Notes: generated from the letters alone by a model not told the origin. DNA of 64,000 bases from Calamus simplicifolius (GCA_900491605.1 UESW01005074.1:1-64000), one strand, 5' to 3'. Positions 44,331 through 57,212 are shown, numbered from the stretch's first letter. Program-made: numbers and translations.

Positions 44331-45272
44331 TATTCCATAGGGCTAAAGTTTGTCAAAACTAATTATCTAATTTAATCAACCATCTATGAGAAGCCTCAAT
44401 ATGCTTGTGACTTTGAAATTTTCTACTGGTTGAGAACTTCACTACTGCATCCATGGGAATCATCAGGATGGGAAATTTCCAAAGTTTCCGAAAAGAGTTG
44501 CAGATTTGAGAGTAGTAACAAATACAAAGGAAACTCTTTCTGCCAACTTTCATGGTGAAAGGAAAGTGCTACAAAATAACAAAATTACTGCAGTAAACTA
44601 CAGGAGTTCTAGTATCTGCTCCTTATTGGCATCCTCTCTTTGATAAGAGAGTAACACTTATATGCTCAAAAAGAGTTTCAGTATCCTCGCTCTTTGATAA
44701 AAGAGCAATATTTACATACTCAAAATGGCTGGATCATGAAAACCAGCAAACCACAGGACAACAAAACTAACCAACCACAAGACAGCAGATTAACCAGTAT
44801 TTTGGACAAGCACTTGCTTATATTTGGACACAAACTTCTTGCCTCCCCTGTTTCACTCCCGGAACTGCATGAGAAGTACAAAATGTGTCAAACAATTTAA
44901 TTTAAATTCAGAATGATATAATGATAAGGACTTAGAGACAAGACCAAGTTCCTTATCTCTACTTAGGCTGAACTCCATCTTTTCATACATACATTAGTGG
45001 CTTACTGGTTTCCTACAACGAGCGCTTTACATATTGAATTACATTAACATGATTATATCTTTTTCTTTCTTTTTTCACATCTGCAAGACTTTTTCTAGTT
45101 TTTATTCCTAAACTGTGCATCTGCAAGTGTGTGTTGCATGTGTGTTATATAAAAGGTTGTTTGATTCATAATTCATGCCTCTATATTATCAATGTTTGAA
45201 ATAGCCAAGGTGCACTAAGAGAAGCCAATAATGCAGCAATTCATACCATCACATAAAGATAAAAGAAGGAAA
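44331..45272. other. Downstream flank of the RING-CH gene, no other gene seen
   Basis: AT-rich sequence between the Copia A LTR and the stop codon of the minus-strand gene; part of it will be 3' UTR. A diverged tandem duplication of CTCTTTGATAA(G/A)AGAG with TACTCAAAA occurs at about 44,635 and 44,690. No further exon could be supported. Confidence 0.5.
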
Positions 45273-48200
45273 TTAAAAAACCAAACCATTACACCATTTG
45301 CATCTAGACCATACCCAGCGCAATTGATGCCATCGGATTAAGTAAAGCGACCTTACGACCACATAGGCAGGCAAAAGAAAGCCAGCAAACTCCGCAAACA
45401 TCTGAAAATTCAAGACTATTGTCACTATTCGCATAGACATTATACAAGTTTCTACAAAACAACATATAGTAGCATGCATAAACAGTCCCTAGCTCACAAA
45501 AAGAAAAAAAAAAAATGGAAACAAAATAAATATTAGGTGGCAACCAGATGGAGGAATGCATGCCAATGTTTGTTATAATAATCAATTGATTCCTCTCTAT
45601 TCTTATACTACAACAATTTTAAATAACAAACTTGACACATGCATCACATATGACATTTAACAGACGGTTTTCAGAAAAGGGAGTAGGGAAAGAGTGCAGA
45701 GGAATTGAAGTCCAATGAGAAATTTTTCCTGAACAAAAGTCAATTTTCTAAACTACTGAAAATTATGCTATAAAACCTTCATCTGGTAAATCAAATGTTT
45801 GTGCTATGCAAGTCCAAGTTTGCAGTCTCATTTAAATATCATCAAGACAGTGATGCCAATCATCATGAACATCAGACTTGTTTGCCTCACTTACATGGTA
45901 GTACGCTGCTGATGAGTCCTGCACGAGTCCAGTGTCTACAACAATCATTAAGAGGTGGCGAAGAAACAGAAACACCATCACCTGTACAAAAGCATTGATA
46001 TTTTTCAGGCCTCAAACAATTCTTAGGAAAAAGAAGTGAAGGTAAAGAAAAAATTTATCTTACAATGGAGCCAGCAGATTTGCAGCAGCTGACACGGCTG
46101 TCACTTTCATGATCCTCAGAGTTTGATGGCGGGAAATCATTCTCAGCAGCGGCAAGGGCCAAAAAACGCGGATTATTAAGACGGGACTCCAAATTTGATC
46201 TGAAGATAAAATTGTAATTCAGAAAATGTCAAAGCCGGTTCAAAAATAACCATGACAACATGATAACTTTAGAGAATATATTTTTCATGTCAGCGGAGCA
46301 TAACAGCAATATAACCTGACAGATCACTAGCATATGGCTGAGAAGCTCCTCTACATTTGAAGCAAAACAAATATTGAACATTTGATACTTCTTTGACTTC
46401 TATTTAATTCTATTCAAGACTTTCAAGAAAGCAAAATGGTAGGCTGATTAAGTATCAATGTAATATAGTCTCTATCAATGCAGAAACCTGCTTTGGCTGT
46501 CTCACTACCTCTACCTCAAGAAGGCATCTTACTGTGGGCAAGTATAAGCATCACTTTTCCAACCAATGCTTTCCCAGTTTTCTGAAAACAGGTTAGGTTA
46601 ATTGATATCCAAAGCACTCTGCCCATGTCTCAAACTTTATTGCCTCAAGCTTTATTGCTAACTTGTGTGATATTTGGTAGCGAAACTTGCCAAAGTGGAA
46701 AAGACTGTTGCTCAAACAGAACTGTGGAACTTGCTAGTAAAATAAATGCTCTGATTATTAATACATGATCTTTACATTAAAATTGCAATCTGAGCCAACT
46801 GCTACATGACTTAATCACACTTACTTCTTGTAAGTTAATATGCGGGAATGATTTCCAGGAAAAATATTGTAGTATTCTCAGGCTATTTATCATCAGAAAA
46901 ACATTGGAATTAGTTTATTACTATTATGGTTAAGAAATTACACATTACCTTTTGCACCCTTTCATCTATGAAAAGCACATCATTAATAAAGTTGGGAAAA
47001 CATTTGAACCTGTACTTAGTCAATATGTTGCTATGGACTACTCCACATCATTTTTCTCTGCCACTCTCCTTCTATTGCTTTGAATTAAATATTCAATCCT
47101 TAGTAGCCCCAAGATATATGATATGTAAAAGTGGACTAAGGAGTGGTGAAGTGATAATCACCACAAAATTAAAGGAAAAGCACCTGGAGTATTTATACTA
47201 TATTTCATAACAACTGCAAGATTCTGTAGTAACTTGTGAGAAAAAGCATATATAAACAAAGAAAAATGACTCATATATTCAAAAGTCAATGCTAAAATTG
47301 GCTAATTGCAATGATTTACAGATAATCAGGAAAAATTACCCTCTATATGTGCGTGTGTGTGGATGGAGAGAGTGAAAGAGAGATAGTACTTAGAGCTAAT
47401 TAAGTAACCTACTCTCCAACTTCATCTTTAAATTGATGACTGACAAGAAATAGTTCGACAACTAATAAAGAAACTCAATTAGCTACATGAAAAGTGAATA
47501 ATCACACATATTTAACTGATAAATATTCTTCAAGTCCACAAAAAAAGAGAATCAGTGCTCTTACATATTGTACAAAAGGAGAATTCTAGTAATTCTGATG
47601 CACTTACAGACCAAAAGGCATTTTGGATGTGATAAGGGATGATTTAACATACCTGGGATTGGGATCATTGTTTGGAGGAGCTGTATAATTTGGATGATAT
47701 TCCTATTAAACAAAAGGAATTAGAATGCATTTTCCATGAGTTCTTCACTGACAGAAGGCACATCAAGCAATGATACTTCTACAATCTCTTCTCTGTTTTC
47801 GTTCAGAATACATAAATTAATGGTGAAACTTTAAGCACTTGAAATCTTTAGATGATTATTACTTTTCTTAGAGCTAATTCTGAAAGCTCTGTCAAAGATT
47901 TTCCAAAAATCTAATTTTTAAAGGTAATGAGTAGCACAAAAAGAAAATATGCCATCAGTAAACGTTTTAAGAACAATTTCATGAATAGGAAAGTTGCGAT
48001 TTCTATGCACAAAATTCAAGGAGGCATGAGAGATACAACAGCTTATTTTTCCACACTTCTGGTTTTAAATTTAGAAAATGAGGCACAGTCACCTAACTCA
48101 ACTAATGAGAAAAAGATTGCAGGTTAACATCGGCCTTATTAATTTTTCTCCAAAAAAAGGGAAAGAAAACATTACTCATGTGATTTAAGTCACTAAGTTA

Positions 48201-51200
48201 CCTAAATAGCAAGAACTCTAAAGGTCCTATTGATAGGAAAACAAATACACTGATAAAATTTTGAAATTTAATAGTCAATAAGGAAGAAGCTTTTGAAGCA
48301 TCAAAAGAGAGAACAACTGCTAACATAGCCCCAAACTCCACCCCACCCTGACAGAAACAGTAGTCTCAACTAGAACAAACCTGGTGGCAAATTTCACAGA
48401 TGATATCTCCTTTGATATCACACCATTTCTGGACACAGTTCCTGTGTGCAAACTGTGAGAACAGAAAGAATTCCACTATTAGGCCAAAAGTAAATCATTC
48501 CAACAGTTCAGCAAAAGAAATGAAATAGAACAAGTTATCAAACCAAAACACAACACCACAAATTTCTAAGATTCCCAAGATGATAACATCAAAATAAATC
48601 CCGGAAACTTACAACCAGCTAGATGACATGAGTAGCAAAGAAAGTTATTATCCATGACTTAGAAACAGAAGCATAATGCTTCTTCTCTAAGCGACCCACA
48701 AGTTCTTTAACCTCAAAATCATGCAAGGCGACTGATGAGACTAGCAAGATAGTGCAATGACTGCAGGATAGCCACAGCCATGATTTGATATTCCAGAGCT
48801 ATTGCCCAATCCAATGTCTATATTATCACCAATGAAAACAACAAGAACGAGCCATCCATTCCGTACAATAAAATAGCTGGATATCTAGTTCTTTGAAATA
48901 AACAACACAAGGAAATTAAAATTAGCTACTGATAATATTAGTAGTGAGCGTTTGCATTTTAATAATTATCTGGAAGTGATCAAAAATATGATCACTAGCA
49001 GCTTATTTTCAGAATTTATTAATTGTTCCATTAAAGTGTTTATTTTTAATAATTAACTGGAAGTTATCATTATGGAAAACAACACAAGATATGATCATGC
49101 AAGGAATACAAGTTATTATTATGTATAGAATACTTCTTACTTTACTAGCCATCATTATGTAAACAATGATAGTCTTTTCATGCTATAACAAATCTCAGGA
49201 GATGCAGGTAACAATTGTTCAATAGGTCTAAAAACTTCAAGAGAAATAACATGACCCAGGGGAAGATTGATGTTTAGATCAAAGTGTAGCATCTTTGGAA
49301 AACATAAGAAAGTGGCATAAATTCTTGAAAACATTGAATTTAAATAACTCTAAACTAAGGTTTTAAATTCTATGGGATGATCATCCTAGTATTTTCATGA
49401 AATAGAATATATCACGGCCCCATCCAATCTCAATCCTTGGGATGGAGAATACATCAAGATGAGTTGATTGAAATACTAGGATGATATCAGGATAGTTTGT
49501 CTTGATACTTAGGATAGCAACCCATTCCGACATCCTTTAGGATGTTCCATAAGATTAGGAAACCATATTCTAAACCTATCAATGAGCAATCCATGCAAAT
49601 TATTCAATCTCATTGGACAAGCATGAGGTGATAGCCATTCATCACCACAACCAATGCCATGAAAGACTTCCCTAAATTTGACAATTGCTTATAAGAAGAA
49701 TGGCACACCATGCTTTGGAGGAATACAAAGGCAAAATAGTGTTACAAGGGAAAGTATGGACAATCAAGCAAGTAGGGATTGAGGATGAAAGGAAGCAAAC
49801 TAAATATGAGGCTCAAAAGAAAATTAGTTTCTCAAAGATTACTTCAAATATCCAAGGAAATGGAATGTGGTGGAGTGTAATGCCTTTTAATCAAAGTTCA
49901 TAGAATAAACCAAAGTTGATAGACTATATATATTAAGTTTCACCTAAAAAGGACAAAGAAAGAGGATAAAGTCTCAAATACAATGTTTCTTGACATCCAA
50001 TTCCAAAATGTTGGAGGAACTAATGTGAAATCATGTATAGGCTTGAGGCTCTGTCAAAAGAATTGTTTCTAAAAACATGATCTAAAAGGATATTATATAA
50101 AATACAGCAATTCTAACAAAAAATGAACAAAGAGCAATAAACAAGCAATTCCAGAATTCTAGAGGAATTAATGTGAATTCAAAAGTGTATAAGGCTCTAC
50201 CAAATGAAATGAACCTCAATCAATAAAGCATCAATCACAACATCTCAAATGCAACATTTTCAACAATAAATGATAGAGAAATAGAGAACGATAAATGATG
50301 GACACACATTTCTATTTTGGAAGCATTAATTTAAAATAGCAACCAATGTGTACATGAGGTATCAATCATTGCAGCATCTTTGAAGGATCAGATGTATTAT
50401 GAGCACAATCTTACCCTGCATGCAATAAGGCTATCTTTGTATCCCAAATATACGACATTCAAGTCATAATGGAGCAACTTTACCATTGCTAAGGCTCACC
50501 ATTAAAGGAATTAATTTGAACTACTAAAATCAGGTAATGTCTTTAAGGAACTACCAAATCCAATAACATCAATCAAAAGAACTACTTTCGAAATATCAAC
50601 CATAAAAATAACATTTGAAATACAAAATTTCTGACAACAAATGAAAATAAAAAATTAGAACAGACGACAAGTAAAGAATTAAGAATATTAACCAATGAGA
50701 GAGAGGAGGTGTACAAAAAAAATAAAAAAGCCACTAGAATCTCACAATTTGTTCCATTTCATTTTTAGGAGATGCCTTACTCTTAGGAGCAGGCACAGCA
50801 TTGCTTTCACCCAGAATACACTATCAGGAGAAAACTTTACTGCTAAACAGGAATGAAGAACAGAAATGACTAAAAAACTTCAAACTCAATCAGCTTATTA
50901 AAAACCTTTCCTATTAGAAAGTATATCTTTGGCACATTTGGATCAGTACTCTCTCAGTCTTTGCGTAAAAGACCATCTCTGCCATAAAGTTCCTCGATCT
51001 CATGAGACCTGGCTATTAGTACTAAGAAAGAAAAAACCCTACCTTAGCACCTTCACTAGACGAAGAGTAAGAGACTTCTATTAATACCAAACCATCAAGC
51101 CAAATTGATCATGTGCAATGTCCATCAATGATGGCTCATTTCATTCTAGAATTTGGAAGAACTAACATGAAATTAAGTATATATCAAAGATTTATCCAAT

Positions 51201-51853
51201 CAAATAAATCACACAATCAAAAAGATAAAGCATCAATTAGAAAATTTAAGTTCTTAAAAATAAATTTTCCAACAACAATTGACAAATAAAGAATGAAGAG
51301 TACTAAACCACAGGTATATATGTACTCCAAACTTTGGGGATTTAATGTTAAGCTGAACATATGTTTAAGGCTCTGTCAAATCAAGTGAACCACAATGGAT
51401 GGGAATTTTTTCAAAGTATCAACCAGAGAAATCAAAATCTCAGACGTAACATTAATGACAACAAATGACAGGTACGGAAGAACACTGATCCACTGGCATG
51501 CATTCCAGAATTTGAAGGGGGTAACGTGAAATCTGGAATCCGTTTAAGGTTTTCTTGATTCAAAAATGCTACTTACGATCTATCAACAGGAGAGATAAAA
51601 TCTCGAATATAACATCGCGGGCTACAAACAACAAGAAACAGATAAAGAACGAACTAAAATCTAAAACTAATGAAATAAAGAAATATATTCTATAGAAACC
51701 AATTCTGAATATCTTCCATGCAGCTCTGGTGTAAAACCCGTAAACAAAATTAAACAGAAGGAATACTGCCATGCGCTAACCCGAAGAAAAAACAGTATTA
51801 ATATTTGGTGGGGAGAGGGAGAGGGGTGTGGGGAGAGAGAAAGGGGGGAGGGG

Positions 51854-51897
<44 letters not shown>

Positions 51898-52525
51898 TGC
51901 ATGCAAGTCCGCTGAGGTTCCGAAACAAAGCAAACAACTGCTTGACTGTAACCAGAGAGGAGAAAACTTTTGATCATGATCAACACAAGGGAGTAATAGA
52001 TCCATAAAAATATTCAAAAGACTCAAACTTTGTAAAAGAAATGAAAAAAAAAAAAAAAAAAAAACTTTCTTGCACCTTGCTTCATGTAGAAAGAAGCAAA
52101 ACAATGCGAATCCGACAACCAATAATCCGAGAAAAACAAAAAAAAAAAAAAACAAAAAAAAAATTCGGAATGCCAACCACAAGAAAAGAAATCAGGCTCC
52201 ATAAAACAACCACTATTACCAATATTTGAGATTTAGAGACAAGAGAAGAGAGGAGAAGAGATAAAAAGGATACCTTTATGGTACCATCGCAACCGCAGGG
52301 ATTCTCCAACTCGCTTTCCAGCCCTTCGTCATGGCAAATCTTGCAAGTCACGAGGCTATCGTTCTTGGTACTGCTGGAGCCGGCGCCCGGACTCTCGACG
52401 GGGATCTTTATCTCCGGCTCCGGCAGCCGTGGTGGCAGAGCAGCAACTGCCCCATTCCCGGCATCGAAGGCCGCCGCCCCTGCGGCCACCAAGCTGTCGA
52501 CGTTCACCACCACCTCGTCCGACAT
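45273..52525 (-). CDS. RING-CH (MARCH-type) membrane E3 ubiquitin ligase, six coding exons, 241 aa
   Basis: Predicted E3 ligase anchored in an endomembrane. Exons (minus strand): 52,525-52,274, 48,452-48,381, 47,702-47,653, 46,199-46,064, 45,981-45,895, 45,401-45,273; all have GT-AG limits and matching phases. The C4HC3 RING-CH is complete: C61, C64, C77, C79, H87, C90, C103, C106, with the conserved Trp94. It is split by intron 1 between GCDGTIK and FAHRNC. A plant-type DUF3675 region follows (EYHPNYTAPP, then SNLESRLNNPRFLALAAAEN). Two hydrophobic segments end the protein: about 171-190 (VMVFLFLRHLLMIVVDTGL) and about 202-222 (FAGFLLPAYVVVRSLYLI). The N-terminus is Ala/Pro-rich and acidic (MSDEVVV start), as in plant relatives. 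The last exon end is the least certain; an alternative donor (GTATGG) near its end could extend the gene. No breaks seen. Confidence 0.87.
49990..51665. repeat. Degenerate 160-190 bp tandem repeats in intron 1
   Basis: A unit with CCAGAATTTGGAGGAACTAA, TGTGAAATC, TTAAGGCTCTGTCAAATCAA, TGAACC.CAATCA, a block similar to AAAGCATCAA, then AACAACAAATGACA and GATAAAGAAC recurs near 50,005, 50,150, 50,490, 51,145, 51,325 and 51,490. More decayed copies lie between. Copies are perhaps 65-75% alike by eye. Confidence 0.7.
51857..51894 (+). repeat. (AG)n microsatellite
   Basis: About 19 uninterrupted AG dinucleotides, flanked by a GGGGAGAGG-rich purine stretch (51,808-51,856). Confidence 0.95.
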
Positions 52526-52715
52526 CTCTCTCTTCCCCCGCTCGCTAACTCCTTCCCTTCTGCTCAAAGAAGCAGTGTTGCAGTGGAGAGGGCAAGGGGG
52601 GGGGGGAGGCATAGGTGTAGGATTGCATGAGGGTGAGATTACCAAAATGCCCTGAGTTTGGTAACTTCTCCTGTGACAAAGTTGCCCCTTGTAAAAAGTT
52701 GTACCGTAGAACAAA
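52526..52715 (-). promoter_or_regulatory. 5' UTR/proximal promoter of the RING-CH gene
   Basis: Upstream of the ATG (52,525-52,523) is a C/T-rich leader on the minus strand (CTTGCCCTCTCC, CCCCCCCCCC at about 52,597-52,606). In-frame ATGs further upstream exist, but the family start is MSDEV. No clear TATA box was found; the transcript start cannot be placed. Confidence 0.4.
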
Positions 52716-53300
52716 AGATTTTTTTTATTTTTTTTATTTTAGTTTGTTTCTAAGAAATTAAAAGGTATTTATGATTTAACATTTTAGTCATTTATTAATG
52801 AATGTATAAATCATGACTTTTCAAGAGTATATTATATTATAATAATAATGTAATCATGATTGATAGCTACTAGTTAAATTCCTATTTAATAACATTTAAT
52901 TGATTAAATTAATATCTATTTTTTAAATCAATATGATATTTTATTATTATATAATTAATAACTAACCATCACAAAAAAGTAAAATCTGATTGTAATGCAA
53001 TAACATAAATTCAAGTTAAAAATATCAAAGAAGTAACTTCTAAAAAATTAGATTTGATTCTTATTCAAAAAAAAAAAAAAAAAAACCACTTGCAATTAGT
53101 GATGTATTTATGTATCAAGGTCTTGATATGTTGTAGCCAGCCATTCAACTATATGTGAAATAATGAATCATTGTAATGCAAATAATAGTTATATAAGCAT
53201 CCTTAAATGCCATGGTTATTCGCAGCAAGAAATCAAAGAAGGGTAAAAAAAAAAAAGCATGGTCGGTCCAAATTTTAGACTCACGTAAGGGGCATTTTGG
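52716..53300. other. AT-rich intergenic DNA
   Basis: Very AT-rich sequence with no open frame of note. At its two ends the 15-mer ATTACCAAAATGCCC occurs at about 52,637 and, inverted, at about 53,290. Confidence 0.5.
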
Positions 53301-53311
53301 TAATTTCATAA

Positions 53312-53337
53312 GAGGAGAGAGAGAGAGAGAGAGAGAG
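53312..53337 (+). repeat. (GA)n microsatellite
   Basis: About 13 GA dinucleotides followed by a G-rich tract (a run of ten or more G near 53,360). Confidence 0.9.
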
Positions 53338-53515
53338 CGGTGCGGGGTGGGGAGCGTGGGGGGGGGGGACGCCGCTGGGCTCCGGCGGGAAGTCTTCGGG
53401 GCGTCAAAAAAGCGGTCGGCGCCAAAAAGCCATCTCCAAATGACGAAGTTATCCTCACAACGTCGCTCGGATCTCTCTGGCTTCTTCGTTCAACTCCAAC
53501 TCCTCTTCTGTCTCC

Positions 53516-53779
53516 ATGCCCACCGCTCTCGCTTTAAGCGCCCCACTCTTGTACTTATCTTATCCTTCTCTTCAGTTACNTCTGGCACGATGGGCTTGTG
53601 CCCCAGTGCCCATGCCTAGTATTCGCTGCTACATCAAAACAGCCTCACGCGCTCCCCTCCTCCTTACAGCAGGCGAAGAGGCGAAGCCCAAGCCTTCGCT
53701 CGAGTTTCAACATGTCTCTACCCAACTTGGAAAGAGAAAGCCAGCGACCCAGAACGCACCCATTGCCCCCGTGTTATAA
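53516..53779 (+). CDS. Hypothetical short ORF, possible first exon or relic
   Basis: An 87-codon frame beginning MPTALALSAPLLYLSYPS, hydrophobic and Ser/Leu-rich at its start like an organelle-targeting or signal sequence, then basic. It includes one unresolved base (N at 53,580). The G+C content is higher than the surrounding DNA and it sits after GA/G-rich promoter-like sequence. No family is recognised; it could be a decayed first exon whose other exons were lost. Confidence 0.25.
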   Translation: MPTALALSAPLLYLSYPSLQLXLARWACAPVPMPSIRCYIKTASRAPLLLTAGEEAKPKPSLEFQHVSTQLGKRKPATQNAPIAPVL

Positions 53780-53859
53780 CCTCCTCACCTCGTGTGAGGG
53801 GCAGAGACGTGTGTGGAGGCGAATGAGGACCCCGTCAGAAGGGTTGCCCAAATATTCTC

Positions 53860-54520
53860 ATAGATATCCGCTTGCTCCAAACTTTTCGGATCAACAAAAC
53901 AAAACTTCTTTAAGATGCCAAAAAAAATATTCTCATAAATATGTTTTGTCATTAAAAACTTATTTATAATGGCAAAATTAATTTTCATCATTATAATTAA
54001 AAATTTTAATAAAAAAATTATTTTTTTTCATGGTATTTTGATGAAAATTATTTTTCACTGTAATAATTAGATTTATTATGGAAAAAATTATTTTTCATCG
54101 TAATATAGAGTAGATTTATTTTTATTTTTATTTTTTTATGCTATTATGACAAAAAATTTCTTTTGCTGTAATATGGAGAACATTTTATTTTTATTTTTAT
54201 TTATTTTTGCGCTATTACGATGAAAATTATCTTTTGCCATAATATGGAGCAGATTTTATTTTTATTTTTTTGCACTATTACGATGAAAAATAATTTTTAT
54301 TGTAATATGGAGCATATTTTATTTTTATTTTTATTTTTTATAGTGAAATGTATCTTTCATCGTAATAGGGAGCAAATTTTAATTTTATTTTTTTTGTGCT
54401 ATTATGATGAAAATAATTTTTGAGCAAATTTTATTTTTATTTTTATTTTTTGTGCTATTACGGTAAAAAATAATTTTTGTTATAATATTGAGCAAATTTT
54501 ATTTTTATTTTTATTGCCAT
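53860..54520. repeat. AT-rich imperfect tandem repeats, about 60-70 bp
   Basis: Alternating TTACGATGAAAA / TTTTCATCGTAA and TAATATGGAGCA(T/A)ATTTTATTTTTATTTTT motifs recur near 53,970-54,060, 54,090, 54,150, 54,220, 54,290, 54,350, 54,400 and 54,460. The facing motifs could pair into small hairpins. Unit order is irregular. Confidence 0.75.
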
Positions 54521-55690
54521 GGAAATCCGTTCTTCGACTTAGGTGCGCTATGGCTCCTAGTCCAAACGCCGGTCTTGACGTCCGGGGTGGAACCTGCAAG
54601 ACAGTCTGCTCGCAGAGGATTTTCTCGGGGTTGCCCTTTACGGGGGACCCTCCGATGCCCAAGTCAGTGGAGAATCACAGCGAACATATGTGAGGAGAAG
54701 ACTCTCACAGAAGAGTTCTCCTTAGATGGGTTTTCTTTTGAGAGCTTTGAGGTCTATGGGAGCTTCAATGGAGTTTTCCAGTATAAGAGCTAGTGAATGA
54801 GTGCGTACCTGAAAGATTTGAGGGCTGTGGTATTTATAGGTGATCACCTGGTTCCTTGGGTGCGTTGCGGGGGAGGGTTTGAAAGCTGTTGAGATTCGAA
54901 ATGGATTCGAATCAAGTCTGTTATGAGGCCAATAGGATTCGTATCTTGTCAGTTAGAAGATCGACGGCCAGGAGAGCTAGTTGATGCCTTGATATCCAGC
55001 GATCGTGTAAGTTCTAGACCGCCCCTATGGCCCTTAGGCCACTTCTGGGCATGATTCTCCATTTGGAATCTTATTCAGTTATCGTGAATTCGAACTCTCC
55101 CGTGCTGGATTCCGCAGAGGTATTTGAGTGCCTCGGTCTGGCCGAGGTAAGGGACAACTTGGTTTTCCGAGGTATAAGATGACTTGGGCTGCCGAGGTAT
55201 GAAGATAGCTCGGGCTGCCAAGGTATGGAGATAGCTCGGGCTGCTGAGGTATGAAGATAGCTTAGGCTACCGAGGGCGATTGGCTTCGCTGCCTAATGGA
55301 TGTGACAACTGGCTGACAAGACGTTGGGATTGGACTTGACCCAATTATCGACGCATGTGGGTACTAATGCAATGATAATTTTATCCCTCATCACATGCCC
55401 CCCACTCCCTAGTCCGAAGTCTAAATTCGGATGTAGGGAGTAGAGTTTCGGAATAATCTCATTCAGGGGGATCCGAAGGGGCAGGCAATGATGATCTCGT
55501 AAATGATAGGCTGCTATTTCGTCATCATTTTTTGCTACATCTGAGGAGGAAACGCCTCGTTTCTAGCAGGCCGCGATTGTGGGAGTCCCACGTGGCGAGG
55601 CTCCTGTATTTTTGGCATCCATATCGGAAGTTTTAGCGTCTCGGGCTTTCCTTCTGGATGCTATTTAAAGAGGGCTAGGGCGGCATTACT
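54521..55690 (+). mobile_element. 5' region (probable LTR/leader) of Gypsy-type element D
   Basis: GC-richer than its left flank from about 54,525. It contains a tandem of CTCGGGCTGCCGAGGTATGAAGATAG-like 30-36 bp units (55,130-55,290) and a TATA-like GCTATTTAAAGAGGGC (about 55,660) 35 bp before the gag-like start. Its left boundary, LTR ends and a primer site could not be fixed. The 101-codon frame at 54,488-54,793 is not recognised. Confidence 0.5.
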
Positions 55691-55696
55691 TCTCCA

Positions 55697-57212
55697 ATGC
55701 CTTTTCGTCCCGCCACAGAGATTTTCATTCCTCCCAAACCCTGGCCGGCTCATTCGTGCTTTGCTTCCCAACTTGTCAACATGAAGGGTCCGAGTGATGT
55801 TGCCTCAGAGATAACCCTTGATGACCTTGATCGGATCCGTCGCCATTACAGGGTTCCCCGAGATGTATCGCTATGGGTTTCGAAAGCCGAGCATAGGGTC
55901 CCGATGGAGTTAAGACGTGGGGTTTTCTTCTACGAGGAAAGCTTGAGGGCAGGTCTCCGGTTCCCTCTTCACCCGTTGGTGAAAGAGGAAATGAGGTTCT
56001 ACAATATATGCCCAACAATGGTGGCCCTAAATAGCTAGCGCAATCTCATCGGATTTATCTCGATGTATAGCCGTGTTGAGGTGACTGCAACCCTCCCTAT
56101 GTTCCGAGTCTGCTAGAACCTTGTTTCTGGGAGGAGCTCTGAGTGGCCTTATATTGGCCTCCGGAAGTCATTCAAAATAATTTTAGATAATCCGTCTTCA
56201 ATAAAGGAGTGGAAGTCTTAGTTTTTCATCACCGAGGGGAACATTGGTTCAGATTTTCGAAGGACATGGGCGAGTTATGTGAAAGATCTGGAGGCGTGCC
56301 CAGAGTTGTCCAAGCAGGAGAAAGGGATTTGGTTACTCTTCGCAGTGGTTAGGCGTTATCTGCCAGTGCCCTGTTATCAGAGGATGCCCTTTTTGCCACC
56401 GGGCTTTGCTCTGTTGACCCCTAAGGTGAACATTTTTTTCCTTTTGCTTTGTCGGTTGGTATGCTCAGACAGCCCTATTTCCCTTTGACTGAATGTTTAT
56501 TGTGTTTTTAGCCGAGAGGTTGGCATTTGTGGGCCAAATTCAAAAGGAGTTGAGCAAGCGCCATAGGGGCTCCATTTTCGGAGACAAGCATAGGTCTGAA
56601 AAGAGGTTTCGTCCCTCTGGGTCTCGTTCGAAGAAGTTAGGGAAAGATGGTGCTGGTCGCCCTTCCTCCACCCCAAAGAGGGGGGAAGCGGGAGTGTCGA
56701 TCGTGGTTGATCAGCTCCCCCTTCTGGAGGAGGACATGGAAGTGGAGAAGGAGAGCGCTATTCGGGGGAGTTCAGAGGGAGCCATTGAGGTTCCTCCCCT
56801 TCAACTAGTGGTGGTGTCAGATGATTCCGAAGAGATATCGCCGGTTCGTCCAGCCACTATCTTGAATCAACCTTATTCATTAGAGGTTGGCAGCCCTGTG
56901 ACGCTACCTATTGATGGGGAAGGGGCCCCTACCTTGGTCATGGGGTTGGGAGAGGCAGTCGCGGCTGACGAGGTTTGCGTCGAGCCGCTTGTCGAAGGGT
57001 CGGTGGAGGCCGAGGGACCTCCTGCAGGGGGGCTTTCCCCGTGGCGCCAGGGGGTGTCGTGGAGGAAACCGAGGCTTGCGTGGAGTCCGCTGGGGATGAA
57101 GCAACGCTTGGAGAGGAGGAGGAGGAAGAAGAAGAAATGCCGAGTGGAGGGGATCCTTGGACTGAGGTTCCTTCCATCAGGGCCGAAGCATCCGAGGTTC
57201 TACAGGCCAGAA
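55697..57212 (+). pseudogene. Gypsy-type gag-like gene of element D, interrupted by Copia C
   Basis: Resembles the plant 'putative gypsy type transposon' gag-like family: DVASEITLDDLDRIRRHY, then GVFFYEESLRAGLRFPLHP, SYVKDLEACPELSKQEKG and FLPPGFALLTPK. A 3' part is Lys/Arg-rich, then acidic with VEVEEE-like stretches and (in another frame, after about 57,030) ACVESAGDEATLGEEEEE. At least three stops or frame changes (near 56,037, 56,115, 56,220) break it. The coding sequence ends at 57,212, where the LTR of Copia C begins. No pol domain is present in the window. Confidence 0.65.

Larger units (their letters stand above)
48453..52273 (-). other. Intron 1 of the RING-CH gene (3.8 kb)
   Basis: Lies exactly inside the RING-CH domain. 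It contains a field of degenerate direct repeats (listed separately), a GA microsatellite and poly-A/T tracts near 52,040 and 52,140. A 171-codon frame at 51,667-52,182 is made of Phe runs and Ser-Leu dipeptides from these simple repeats and is not a gene. Nothing else coding is supported. Confidence 0.8.

Noticed and set aside
51667..52182. 171-codon minus-strand frame with Phe and Ser-Leu runs
   Set aside because: Made of poly-A/T and GA-microsatellite translations inside intron 1 of the RING-CH gene.
53212..53619. 135-codon plus-strand frame
   Set aside because: Includes the GA microsatellite, a G run and the ambiguous base; no family similarity. The frame starting at 53,516 is the better, still weak, candidate.
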